From Penium margaritaceum (taxonomy: Eukaryota > Streptophyta > Zygnematophyceae > Desmidiales > Peniaceae), in the NCBI GenBank assembly GCA_023375785.1, contig SZWC01006863.1, positions 6,762-70,761 of the forward strand: a DNA stretch of 64,000 nt, in the 5' to 3' direction. Position numbers and translations under genes: made by a program. The notes below the pieces were generated by a model, which did not search any database, was not told where the DNA came from, and worked only from the letters and a program-made list of their open reading frames with translations. The first letter of the stretch is position 1, and each line of letters begins with the position of its first letter. Shown piece by piece: positions 50,100 through 62,449 of the stretch.

Positions 50100-53000
50100 C
50101 TCCCCCTTGATCACTTATCGACAAAACCCTTGTTCATGAGGAGGTTTGGACGTTGTGTGTAAGGAAGGATTAGAAGACAGGAAACTGCTTCAATTTTGTT
50201 GGCGTTGATGCCAAGTTGAGGATAATGTTGATGGAGGTTGATGAGATTCTTTTCTGGTGATATCGTCTTTCGTGGAAAAGGTGCTGATGAAACCAATTGG
50301 ACGGTTTCTATTTTGTCGAGATCGGAGTTGGAACAAGTGAGAACCACGTGGTTGAATTTTGGGCTTTGTTTGTGACTTGTAGACAACGTTGCCCATGCCA
50401 ATTTAATGATCAGAACGGGGCAAGGCCCCATGGACTCGCGTGTCCGAGGGACCAGTTGACATGCCCAAAGGGGCATGTTGACAGTTGAGCCCTTGCGAGA
50501 GGCTTGCTTGGAGCTCGCAAAATGGCTCGCTCGGCCGGCTTGGGCTAAAAAATGGGTTTTGAGCCCCAAGCGACCTCATGGGCTAGAAACATCTTGTTTC
50601 CAGTTTCGTAGAAGGGACATAGGTTTTAAGCTCCAAGAGTCCAGACTGATTTAGGTATGAGTGAATGTTGACTCTAGCCATGTACAATCTACGAGGATGC
50701 TCATACTTGCACATTTCATAGTTAAAGTGTGTGAGAAACATCACCAAGAACATTGAAGTTTTTTCATGGAAGGAGTGAGTTTTTTTGGTGGATGTCTGTG
50801 AGAAAAACTTTAAGAGAGACATGACCCTAAGGAGGGTGGTGAATACAACCCCAACAATGATGGTCATCATAAGAGGGTTGAAGTAGAACCCCCCCTTGAA
50901 TGCTGGATTTGGTTTTTGGATGTTGCAGAGCTGAAAAGGTTGATATCATTGTATCCCAATGCTTTTGTCGAGCTTCAGACACCATTGCGGAAGGGTCTTC
51001 AAATGGCTTGAAGTTGAGCTTGACGAGTTTGCTTTATTGAACTGTTACACTTGAGATAACTTTACCAGACTCAAGGATGATCAAAGTGTCAATACTTGAG
51101 GTGGGTTCAAACTGCAATCTTTGTCTCATGAGTCGAGTCATGGACAAAAAAATTGCGGCCAGTCCTCGGACATGAAGGGCGTTAAGAAAAGCTAGGGTGT
51201 GGTGGGTGTAGGTGGCTTTGATATCTCGAGTACATTGAACACGTATTTTTCCCCTTTTTTGGGTAGAAAAGCATCTGTAGTTTCCGGTAGCTTAAAAGTG
51301 AAGGTAGCTGGTCTCAAATGTCATGTGTTATGTTGCACCGCTGTCAAGGAACAATACATCCCTACTTCCTTCAAGGTCTGTCATTGCAGAATGAGGAAGT
51401 GTGAAGGCTGAAAATTGGAAGCATTGAGCCAAAGAAGATGTCTCCCATAGTTTGTTTTGGAATCTTCTTCTCCATGTTTTTATCATTTGGAGCGTTCACC
51501 TGAGATGTCATTGCTTTGGCCTCTAGCTCTCTGATTCTTTATTTGAGAAGATTAAAGCAGATGTCTGTCGTATGACCTGTCTAGTTATAAAAGGTACATA
51601 TGGGTGGTTGATTTCCGTGACGTTGTTGGTTTGCACTGAATTATTAAGTTGAATGCTGCTTGGATTGTCCTGGGTTCTTTGAAGTGAAGGCAATATTCCA
51701 ATATTTTTCCACATAAGCCGCTGGATGGCGCTTGTGTTTCTTATCAAGCACTTGATCTCGTCGCTCATTCAAGAGAATAGTACACACAAAGTCTTTATCA
51801 GTTGTGCTTGCTAGCTGGTAGTGCAGGATACGTTGAACCTCCCTCCATTCTTCGGTCAATCCCTTGAATAAGTAGGTGATGAAGAAGTTCAGACATAGCA
51901 GTATCCGTAAGAGAGAGCTGGTCTTGCAAATCTTTTGCTTTGTCAACGTAGTCCTCAATGTATTTATAGATTCTAAAGGAGATGTTCGAGAGCTTGGTCA
52001 CAGGATACACCTTGTTGGTGGAGTTGGTTGGTTGATATGTGTAGCATAAGGACGGTCTTCATACATGGATAGAGCATGTTGGATACATGGCACCACACAC
52101 CATGAAATAGTACTGAATGCCACAAATTGATAGTATTTGAAGATAGCAACAGCGCATGGATCAGGCACGAGAACAGGCTGCTAGACCGACCTGATGTAAA
52201 AGTGCCACAGTGTGTGGACTTTTGTAAAACATTTATGATTGAAATTGCAATGCAAGACATTGTATTGTATTGTTTCTCTACGTGCTCAGTTTTAACCATT
52301 GTTGATGTGAGAGAAACCACACAGTCTGATGGATCACAAGGTTTGGGATCTTATGAATTATGTGATCCTTGATCTCAACATAATTTTTTAGGCTTGAAAT
52401 GTTGTAGTGGTCCTAACTCGTCAAATTCGTGAATAGATGGCACTTTAATCTCGACAATGGGATGGGGTCGTGATTTCTGTGATCCTTGAATTCGACAATA
52501 TGTGTCGTGTGGTCAGTCCCCATGCACATCTCGCATCAGTCTCTCACCGCTCTCCTAGTCATTCAAACGTACATTTCAAATTCTCAACAGTAAACTTTTC
52601 ATAGTTTGCCTGAAAGCTTGTCAAACAAGTTGTCACGCAAAATGTAAGTTAACCTCGTGTGCCTCTCTGTACTGGCGCAACACCGCAAAAGGCATACGAG
52701 AGGAACTTGCCACTAAAGCAACAAAAAAACAACTGTTCAAGATTACTCCATACAATTTCATACAATAGGATGTGACCCCGGCATAAAGGAAAAAGGCTAA
52801 TGATGCCACATGGCTCTTGAAAATAGATGAAAAGACATTGAATTTTTATTAGTGGTCCTTGAAAATTGTTGAATGAAATATTGTATCATTTTTCAACCAC
52901 TCCATAAACAATGAACATCAGAATTAAATATCAGAGGGGGAACTTCTGAATTCTGTTGTAGGAGTGAGTCCCCTGTTGGAGCAAGTTTTGGAGAGAGTTC

Positions 53001-53979
53001 CATTGAAGGGGTCCATTTCCATAGGATTTGGCTGCATCACGTAGTCCGTTGGTAGAATTAGGTGACTTACTCATGGAGATTGCTATACATGTTACATTTT
53101 CTGCCGAGGATAGCAAGAGAGGCGCTTTAATGGTTGTTGCGGCTGCCTTTCCATGAGCTTGAGTTGCTTTATGAAGGGCGTGGGTAGAATCTGGGGCTGC
53201 AAGGTACTCTGTTTGCTATGCTGTTGCAATTCTTGTCGCGGCTTTAACTGAAGGACCATTTCTTCAAAATTCTTGATCGCTAGGGATTTTTCTTGGTTGG
53301 GTTTTAAGTTTCTATAGGTTATTACGGGTGCAACTGTTGCATTTATATCTTGTATTGTTTTCTTTCTTTCTTCAAGTTTATGTGATTATTCTGCAAGTTT
53401 AAGGCAAGTAGACTCAATTCCTTGCTCCACACGTTGAACAATTCGTGTAAATTCCTCAACATGCATTGCTGCTTGTTGAGAGGTTTGCTAAGCTGCTTGC
53501 AGACTTCTCCATACAGCTTCTTGCGCATTACTTGTTTATGCCATGGATTTCTTGTTTAAAAAAAATAAAGTACCTGAAACTGATCTCACATGGCATTGAT
53601 GATAGCTTACATTTTAGCTTTCTTGACATTTGCTGCATGTATTTGATCTCTCTCAACTTGTGTTGCCTACGTTTGAGCTTGAAGAACAAAATTCTGTATG
53701 TACATGCTTCTTAGATCCATGTTTGATTGGATAGTCCACGGAAAGACAGTAAATACAACTGAAGGATCCGGTTGACTGCTTAGGTTTGCATGTGCCTCAC
53801 GTTCTGCTTGAAGTGCATCTTCTTCATCCATGTTGGGGAGTGTCAGTTGAACTTCTACTACTTGTTTTTGTTGCAAAATACAGGGGGTCGAGGGAATTCT
53901 CCCTGAATCTGGAATTGTAGTTGAAAGAGTTTCACATAAATGTGAATATCTCTTTCTTGAATCAGGATTCCCTACTCGA

Positions 53980-53991
53980 GCTCTGATACCA
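53980..53991 (-). other. Primer binding site of element F
   Basis: GCTCTGATACCA on the plus strand, directly next to the 5' LTR that begins TGTTGGAG on the plus strand at 53992. Confidence 0.88.
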
Positions 53992-54779
53992 TGTTGGAGT
54001 TTGGTTTGGGCAGGGGTAAAACCTGCACCAGATTTTAGACAAGCAGGAGTCTGCAATTCCAATAGAGTTTGAAGTAGATAGAAGTGCATCCAATACCATG
54101 TCTGTCTACTGTGTCATGGGAGATTTGCTTGATTGTGGATTTTTTGGATTTGATGCTTCGTAAAAAAGCATGTCACCAGCAATACAAACTCAGATATGAA
54201 CAGCGACTAAAACCAGCTTCACTATATGGTATCGTTTACCAACTTGTAAAATTTTTCATAGGAAGATATTTGGCCTTAGCTCTGGCTCTCTATCTTTGGC
54301 TTCACTATGTTGGCATAGATGGGCCCTCGTCACATGAAGTGGAGTAGCTGAAAAGCTAAATCCTATGATAGAAGCGGAACAACTCCAAGCGTCCAAATCT
54401 GGAACAACTCTAGGCATTGACAATGAGCTAGTAGAAGTAGCCTTCGTAAGTTGTTTGTATTCTTGAGGCTGGTGATGTAAGCAAATGGGTTCTTGTATTT
54501 TTTGCTGATGAGGGAATAAACCCCTTTGTGAAGAGGTACACTTGAAGATGGCCTTGTGCTGAAGCTCTTTGCTTGTGTAGCAAAGATAACCTTGTGGAGG
54601 TAAACGCAACCCTTGGAAGGGGTCTAGGTGATGGCTGGAAAGTGGCCCTAGGAGGGTATTGCCTTTCTCTAAAGGCTTCAACACGCAAACTTCAAAGACA
54701 TTAAATGCTACCGGAATGGCTTTGCCAGAATTGGCCAAACTTCTGAAGAAATTGATCCGTGAGCGGCCACTTTCCAACA
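53992..54779 (-). repeat. 5' LTR of element F
   Basis: 788 bases, partner of 49291-50099. It is bounded by the primer site and by the 58-bp minisatellite. Confidence 0.78.
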
Positions 54780-55510
54780 GGCCCACAGGGGAGGAAAGGG
54801 GCTGTCTTCCCCTCTCCCTCCCTCTCTTGTGGACCAATGACCCACGCGGGAAGAGAGGGATCCTCCTCCTCTCCTCCCTCGTGATTTCCGACAGCCCAAT
54901 AAGGGATCCAAGAAGGCATCCCTCCCTCTCCTCCATCCCTTGAGGGTTGAAGGCCCGTGGAGGAGGAGAGGGGGCATCTCCCCCTTCTCCCCTCTGACAA
55001 AGGCCGTTTGTGCGAGGGGGGAGGAGAGGGGACGACCTCTCCTCTCTCCCCTATCACTTAGGCGATTGGCTTGAGGAGGAGGGGAGCGGACGACCTCTCC
55101 TATACCCTCCTACTACAAGGGCTGATGGCCCAATGGGGATAGAGGAGGATGATCTTTCCTCCCTCCGCCTCCCCTCTTAATTGAGCCGACGGTCCATGGG
55201 GAAGGAGGTAGGATGACCTCTTCACAGAGGGGTACATTCCATCATCAGCAAAAAGACAATAACCAATTCTGCTTACAGATCAAGGGGGAGCAGAGCGGGT
55301 GGCATCCCCTTCCCTCATCTCACAAGGATGGGTGGCCCAAGGAGGAGAGAGAGATGCGATGCCCCCTTCCTATCCTCCACTTGCATGGGCTGACTGCTGG
55401 AGGGAAAGAGGGGGAGAGCTCCACTTACCCATCTCTTACATGGGTAAGTGGCCCAAGGGTGGAGAAGAGGAAACTTCCTTTGCCCTGCTATCTCCAACGG
55501 AGGTGATGGG

Positions 55511-58500
55511 TCCCCTGTTGTAAATTAAACTATTGTGAACTTCCGCATAGAAGTGCATGGTGCTTGAGTGGTGTAGCTAATACCGAGATTCTTTTGAGGT
55601 TGGATAGCATAAGTTCAGTTTCTACCTAGGGAAGAGTTTATCATTTTCCCCATATACCCTCCAATTTGAACGCGGTCAGTTCCAGGTAAATTGGATGAAA
55701 GTTTATCCAGTGTGTCTCAAATTTAGACATTGTAACTAACAGCTTAAAGCTCGTGTTGAGATCCAAGTTAATGTAAAACTTAAATTTTATTTTTAAAAGT
55801 AATCGCCTGGTACTATAAGAATTAGAGGCGAGAAAGGTTTCCTAGACTAAGACTAAGATTGACTCTATTGATCATGTGGTTGCCACCAAGAAAGTGGAAA
55901 AAAACTCCGAATTCAAATCAAAATGTCCAGTTTTGGAAAATAGAAAGCCAAGAGATTTTTGTGTCATGGACATGACTGACTCACCATCGCGAGTGGATTT
56001 CACTCGTGGAAAAAAAACCCGGTAGGAACCAAAGATATTGTGATTCCTATTCTTGCCAAAACCTAAGAGCGCATGGGAGCTCATAGTAAGAGGGGTACTT
56101 GAGAGAACAGAAGGCCACGATGTGGCACAACATTTCATGTACAGAAGGGGGTCTTTTTGTGATGAAGCTTTGGTACCACGATGTGGCACAACCTTGATTG
56201 AGAATTTGTCTGGGTGTACATGAATGCCTTGTCTTTTTATCAAAATACAAGGCATTTGTGTACATCTAGACAGATTTTCAATCCCAAGAAATTAAAGGCA
56301 ATAGGCACGCTCTGCCAAACCAATGGCTAAATATCATGATAAAAACAACACAACAAGTACCAACTACACTATGCTCGTGTGTGCCAGGGATATACATAAT
56401 AAAACGTGGGTAGCATTGTTAGTTTCAAATGCCACGACAGTGTGGGTGATCTCGTGACCTCTACAATGATTTGACCTATGCAAGTATTGGTTGCACCTAA
56501 CACATGAGTCATAGTGCTACCCTATGCATGAGTGCCAATTGTACAAATACACAATCCCATCGCATTATCAAGGAGTGTGCCAGTTGCACCACTGGCGTTT
56601 GGTTTACGAAACACAAACATAGACTGTAACATGAAAACAATGTCAAACGCACAAATCAAACAAGTCTTCTAGGAACTATTATGCATAGGGGTGCTCCGCA
56701 TGTGCGCGGGTGTCAATTGTAATATCAAGTGTCGACAGCACTAGTGGTGTAAGTGCCAAAAGCATTGTAAACAGGTCATGGGATACAATGCTTCTACATG
56801 TCTTACTCGTATTGACACAAATGCTGAATAGAACAATGCACCAAGTGTCAATTTTACCATTGATACAAGCATCAATTAATGATATGCGTAAATTGAGTGG
56901 TTGAACTTTGTCGCAGGTGACACATGAACCACAGAGAGGAGTGCCAAAAACACTATGGACACGAGTCCCATTTGGACTAGCCACGTTAGTATGGCAAATG
57001 GCATCAAACATGTCATTGATGCTGATTATACTAATGAAATGGGTGTCAATCAAGCCCCTTTACACTAACTAGTAAAAGATAACTAGGTACTCAACTAGCT
57101 ATACTTGCTTGAAGTGCACTAATGAGTTAATTCATACAATCAATGCTTAGGGTGATTAAAAGGGTAATTGCATCGAGCGTGTTAAACCAAGCATTGAAAA
57201 TAGGTTGATTTATGTTTAAAAGACATCTCGACAGAATAAAGGATTGTAATGTTGCCAAATTCCACACATAAATCAAATGAAATTTCTGAAAACAATAAAA
57301 CACAGCTGTACTGACAACACAAATACATGAATGGAATAACGAAGAGTAAAATGATCTTAGTCATTGCCAATAGTGATGGTCATTTGTCTTTTTGAACCCC
57401 CTCTGTTGATAGTAGCATGGAAATAAATTTGGCCAGAGTTTTAACAAACAAATCACACTTTAATGAGGCCAGTTTCATCAAACTTGGACCACGGTAATGG
57501 TAGATGAATTTCCCTGTACTAGAAAATGAATATCCCTAACAAACCCGATTGGTTGAGCAGCATGTTAGAGGACTTGTTTAGCCATATGAGTGGGAGAAGA
57601 TCCATAAGCATGACTCCAGTACCTTATTCAACCTTCTTCTCGGTGGATTGAGGTATGTAATTCAAATCATTGTATCCTGGTCATGTTAATTTTGGTACCT
57701 TCCATGTATGGAAAACGTGCAGGGAGAGCACACGGAACTTTTCCACAACTATTGGTGCATTGACAAGATGAAAGTTAAAATACAATAAAAAAAAGTGATC
57801 ATAATCATTTTGTTACATTCGATCAAGTGGAAAATGTTGGTAGATATTTTTGACAAAAACACTACTACTTGAAGACAAAACAAGTCGTTTGATGAGTTTG
57901 TGGGTTTTGCTACATCCGTAGCACATTTGTTGCCATTGTGGAGATGGCCTTGAAACCAACGTGCACATTTGACTATGGGGCGCATGGATAATCCACATAA
58001 TGGTTATGCTATGGAACAATGAACATGAATGGAATCCATGTAGTTGTCCTAACCCTAATCCAGAGTTGTTATGAACAGTACAAACGGACATGGTAGGAGA
58101 CTTTGAGACTGGAAATCATTGAGTTATGGATGTACATAAATCAAAATGACAATATAGTTGATGCGGTCATCAAGCCATGGTATCTCAGGAACAAGAATAA
58201 TTCTTAAGAATGCATCCTATGGCTAAACCATTGGTACCTTATCACTCGGTGAGTGACCGTTCTAAAAAAAAAAAAACTAAAACTAAAATATAGACGACTT
58301 GGTATGCAAGTTAATGTCTACATTGTAGAAAAAACAATGTGTCATGAAGAAGAGAGGGATAATCCACGTGTCCTCAATGATTTTAGATGCCAGAGTGCGG
58401 TAGTCAACAGATGGAAAAGGTCAAATTCTGGTATGTGACAAGATCAACCCAACATCAAAGATAAGTTCATTTTAAGGCAGCACACACGGTCTATAATCAC

Positions 58501-60300
58501 AAGACATTGATTAAAGATTTCATGGATATTCATAAAAAAAAGAGGTGCTTAAATCAATGCCAGTGACAAAACATCATCTGCTATTCCAAGGAAATCCCAT
58601 CTTCTAGTAGAAAATGAGTGAAAAACCTTTTGCATTATTGGATTTCCAAGGTATTATGATGATCTCATAGTCTTTCACAAACCAACCACGATATATTTAG
58701 GATCATGACATGGTCTAGGGATGGATTCCAAATCTAATAATTATAGAGACGATGTACATTCCAAGTGCCCCATGCTAGCAATGATTCAATACCACAACTC
58801 ATTGTCCGACCAACCATGCAACATCTCATAACCAGCAATGCCACAACATAAGCTCCGGTATATCATACCTAAACGTTGATGTAGAAGGACTCGTCAAAAT
58901 CAGTTTATGAATGATACTTCTCATCAGATTTTGATGATATTCCGAAGAAATCTCAAAACTTGTCATGATCGTAACATAGAACACCAATGGTGTATGTCAC
59001 GCTTGTTAAACAGGAAATGCATGGATTCCAACCGTGACAAGGGTATCATATAGCATTGTGCATACTATGTTTGCGTGTAAAAGAGAAAGCCAGCAACTGG
59101 TTTCTGAGAACAGAACCAAGATCTGACAGAGATCGTACAGGAAACATCTATTGACACTACAAAGCAAACCAAGTGCCTTCCAGCTGTTCGTGAGGTTTTG
59201 CCAAAATTGAGCCTTTATCCATGACTAGACATTTTATTCTACTACGGTCTTGTCCAACCATGCTTTGTTGAACTGGAAGACCAATTTAAAGTGAGAACAA
59301 TCCCTTGGTTTTGGGGATGTTTCCATTGACGTATGTTGCCAAATTCAAGCACTATATCTCCTTGGATGTTGCAGCAGTGGTATCCACAGTGGTGATTGTA
59401 TCTCATATTTATTTGATGAGGGAAATACCCTCTACAAGCACCTCAAATAAGGCATGAATGAACAATCTAATGTGGATTCAACAAATATACATCACAGACA
59501 ATACACGAAGGCAACACGAATTGTTGTGCCTTGACAAATGCAGCCCAATGTGCACTATTCAAAGTACTTTTCCTCCGTAGCCTTGTCCACCAAAGGATAC
59601 ATGTTTTCAAAGTATTAATATAATTTTTTAATTACTATCAATGATTTATACATAGATAGAGCTATCAAGGGTTTCCAAGATGGAACCCTCGTATGCGACT
59701 ACACAAAAGGAGCAAAATCCAGGAACTGGTCGTTCTGTTCATGGAACCAGTTATTGTATTTTTAAGGTATTTAATCACAATTCCAGAGAATTGACACCCA
59801 AAATATCCTATTCCAACTAATTATGGATCTATTATGGACATGGTTAATCCATTCGGTGAATATAGTATCGTACCAAACCATGATATTGAAATACATACTT
59901 TGTGTTACTATTATCCACAAAACTATGGAGCTATTAAACACTACAAGTGTTCTTCTAAAGTACCAGTATCAATGGGTGTTTTATTTGTTTTCTCCCACTG
60001 ATCTAATCCATTATGTGTCAATAATGCATCCTTCCAAATCCAGGACAAAAGCTTGAATGCTCGAGTTGCAGAAAGTAGTGCACCATAAGGTGGAAGTTCA
60101 AACATAAGGCGATGCAACTCAGTCCACCCACTCCGTTGCTGTACCCTGCTCACCTCAGAGCTGTGTAACTTCCACAGGGAGCTCCTTCTTCTGCACTCAC
60201 AAGTTCAGTCAATGCCCCCGATAATCCAACTCAACTATGAAGACCTAACTCACCTTTTGGATGAGGCGGCTGTCTCCAAGAGAGGCCACTGCTGAATGCC
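55511..60300. other. AT-rich intergenic region, no gene recognised
   Basis: Apart from the hairpin at 56.2 kb I see no gene, RNA gene or transposon end. Open frames are short and without signature. Confidence 0.45.
56193..56287 (+). repeat. Long near-perfect hairpin (37-nt arms)
   Basis: Arms are 56196-56232 and 56247-56283, with a 14-base loop that can partly pair too. Thirty-one of 37 positions are Watson-Crick pairs. The other six are G-U or U-G in plus-strand RNA, so the whole arm pairs there. It resembles a small foldback element or a hairpin RNA precursor; no expression evidence is available. A 14-base direct repeat (CACGATGTGGCACA) lies just to the left at about 56115 and 56177. Confidence 0.6.
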
Positions 60301-60379
60301 AGTGCCAGTTTGATTTATACATGGTGAAGCACCTGATTCCATGCAATTTTCCTGCCATGCGACTTCCTTGACGTCTTCC

Positions 60380-60720
60380 CACAAAGAATCCAGGCCTCAT
60401 CCAGGCCGCTTAAGAAACCACCACCGTCCCGCCAACGTCGTCGGTGACCACTCGCACAAGTTTTTATCAGATGCCGGCAAGTGCATTGCAGTAAAGTGCC
60501 AACGATTCTCCAGCTGGCGCATTGCTGCTGCTTGGCGATGATGCGGCAACCGGCGGTGAGCAAAATGGCAGCTATATCAGCCAGGGCGGCGAGTACGTCA
60601 ACTGGCTTGGTGATGGTCACTTGCCGCGCATCCACAGTGTGATGGTGGCCAGCAAGATTGCTTATGCTACTGTGGAGTTTCTATAGAAGCTGCATCACGA
60701 TGTTGGAGGGTGATGTATCT
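60380..60720 (+). pseudogene. Fragment of a second pogo-like transposase
   Basis: The plus-strand frame from 60561 reads GGEYVNWLGDGHLPRIHSVM, then a TAG, then KLHHDVGG and a TGA. This parallels GQFVNWLGDGHLGRIHGAMI ... KLYHEPGG in the transposase at 10.5-12.9 kb. Upstream (60395-60440) a Lys/Pro-rich stretch (RPLKKPPPSRQRRR) recalls the AT-hook-like segment of that copy, in another frame. The catalytic core is absent, so this is a broken N-terminal fragment. The shared wording supports the reading of both copies. Confidence 0.6.
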
Positions 60721-61860
60721 AGGAATGGCTTAATCTGTCGATGATGCGTGGCTGGTACAGAACTCATTGGTTAACCTGCTTGACAAAAGGATTCACTTCA
60801 TAACCCATGTTGATGAGATCAAAATGCATCTTCCCACATCAAATCACACACAAGGCATATGCAGGAAAAAGGGATTTTGGGAACGCAGTGATGGGTTTGA
60901 AGAAAAAACCACGGAGACCATCATAGACATGAAAAAATTGGGTACAATCATGAACTCCTCTAACCTACACATTTATGGCTAATCACCCCTAAAAAATGCG
61001 CTCGTCATGTAGTGTACACGTTTAATGTATGCACTTCAAAGTTTCATGAAACCTTCATAAAAGTCACGAATCTATTTCATTTTCAGCGTCTGTTTGTACA
61101 CCTAGGAGTGTAATTGTATGCTTAAACACAAGAAAGTTTGTGGAAGGATTCCAGTTCAATCATTAATACCCAATAAAAACCAGGGTTAAGTGTTTTACAA
61201 GTCAATTTACACTCCCCTTAAACACACCTAGATGAGTACATGGACCTTCAATGTGATACGACTATGACGAATACAAACAGCTATGTCTTGACTCAGAACA
61301 TGATGGAACCAAATTCCACCCCAAGAAACGTTCCAGAATTTTGGGTTTTAGTGTTTTCCTTGCCCACCCTCACACAATAGTGGTGTGCAGCAGGTTCCCT
61401 TCTACCGTAGGGGGTGTTATTTGACCCCCCACTCAAACTATTCACAAAGATACATGAAATTACAGTTCTCAATGTTGTACACTCTACGACTTTGGCAGGA
61501 GGGCTCACGACTATGTGGTGACCGATTCAGTAATATCTTGATGCATTAACAGAAGAATAAAGAAGTACATTTAAACCGACAATCATCCGAAGTCGACAGT
61601 TGCGATGTGGAGATGGACCAACGTTGCCGTTGAGAAACTTCCGCACAACATACCGGCCGTCGGTTGTTGAACGTTGACAATTACTGATTACAGGCAGGCC
61701 ATAATCACCAAATGCATTAGTGTATTATCGTCCTCTATAAACACATAAACGGTATACACTGACCAGCTACACTTTGCTACCGTACTCTAATCTTTTTGGA
61801 AAGGGGGGGGGGGGGTTGAGACTTGACGCTGACCCTCCCCCCATAGTAAAATTGAATTGG
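60721..61860. other. Intergenic region, no gene recognised
   Basis: AT-rich, with a 13-base G run near 61804. No domain-bearing frame or repeat end is visible. Confidence 0.4.
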
Positions 61861-61869
61861 AGGACATGT

Positions 61870-62440
61870 CAAAAAACACTCTAATGTACTGTAAGTGGAA
61901 TTCATGAGGAACTCTTAAAGAGAAGTCAAGGGATATTGGGAACATTGAGACACCACTTTGCAAAATCTTAGCACCATCAAGAATTCAACTGAATAGTATC
62001 AGAAGATTGATACAATTTAGGACAATTATATCGAAGCTTTTGGAAATTCGCCAAACATGTCAGAAGCTACTGTAACCATACACTTAAGGTCGGGACAGTT
62101 GGCCAGGATATCCTCCGCTAGAGAGGGTAAAAATCCGAAGGCCAAAGTAAAGTGGGCCATGAATCTAAGGAAGTAAAAGCCAACATACACATTATAGAGG
62201 CTTGTTTACATCGGGAAGGTAACAGTGAGGGCATGCTTTGAGAACCTCCACTGACAATTCAGAGAATTTCACTAATATCATTGTCTGTTTTTATGAAATC
62301 CTGGCACCATCTATAAGTCGACCAAAATAGTGTTGGAAGATCAATACGGTTCAAGATATATGTGTTGAAACATCTTGAAAGCGATCGAACATGTCAGAGC
62401 CTTCTAGAATGAAACACAAAAGGGCGGATCCATTGCCCAG
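61870..62440. repeat. Diverged direct repeat, period about 335 bases
   Basis: Landmarks in the first copy (GCACCATCAAGAATTCAACT at about 61970, then AACATGTCAGAAGC near 62055) recur in the second (GCACCATCTATAAGTCGACC at about 62303, then AACATGTCAGAGCC near 62390). Copies are heavily diverged and non-coding. They adjoin gypsy element G and may be its degraded LTR or flank, which I could not settle. Confidence 0.4.
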
Positions 62441-62449
62441 AATACCTGT

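Larger units (their letters stand above)
49291..54779 (-). mobile_element. Copia-like LTR element F, lacking most of pol
   Basis: Fossil LTR element on the minus strand. LTRs are 49291-50099 and 53992-54779; the primer site for initiator tRNA-Met is 53980-53991, and a polypurine tract lies just after 50099. The flanking words AGCCC (49286-49290) and GGCCC (54780-54784) are close to a target duplication. The 3.9-kb interior has a gag-type region (about 53830 and 52010-51640), a zinc-knuckle-like motif near 51590 and a copia-type protease signature near 51330. No integrase, RT or RNase H was recognised. It is broken several times. The LTRs differ by roughly 18-20% by eye, the most diverged pair measured here. 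Confidence 0.75.
49185..55510. repeat. 58-bp hairpin-forming minisatellite, split by element F
   Basis: About two units lie at 49185-49290 and about eleven at 54780-55510. The best-kept neighbours, from 55002 and 55060, are each 58 bases. Each unit has a purine-rich half followed by a pyrimidine-rich half, such as GGAGAGGGGACGACCTCTCC, which can fold on itself. Unit length drifts to about 57-64 bases further right. Open frames through it are repeat by-products. Confidence 0.7.

Noticed and set aside
54701-55523. Charged repetitive frames on both strands
   Set aside because: They are by-products of the 58-bp purine/pyrimidine minisatellite.
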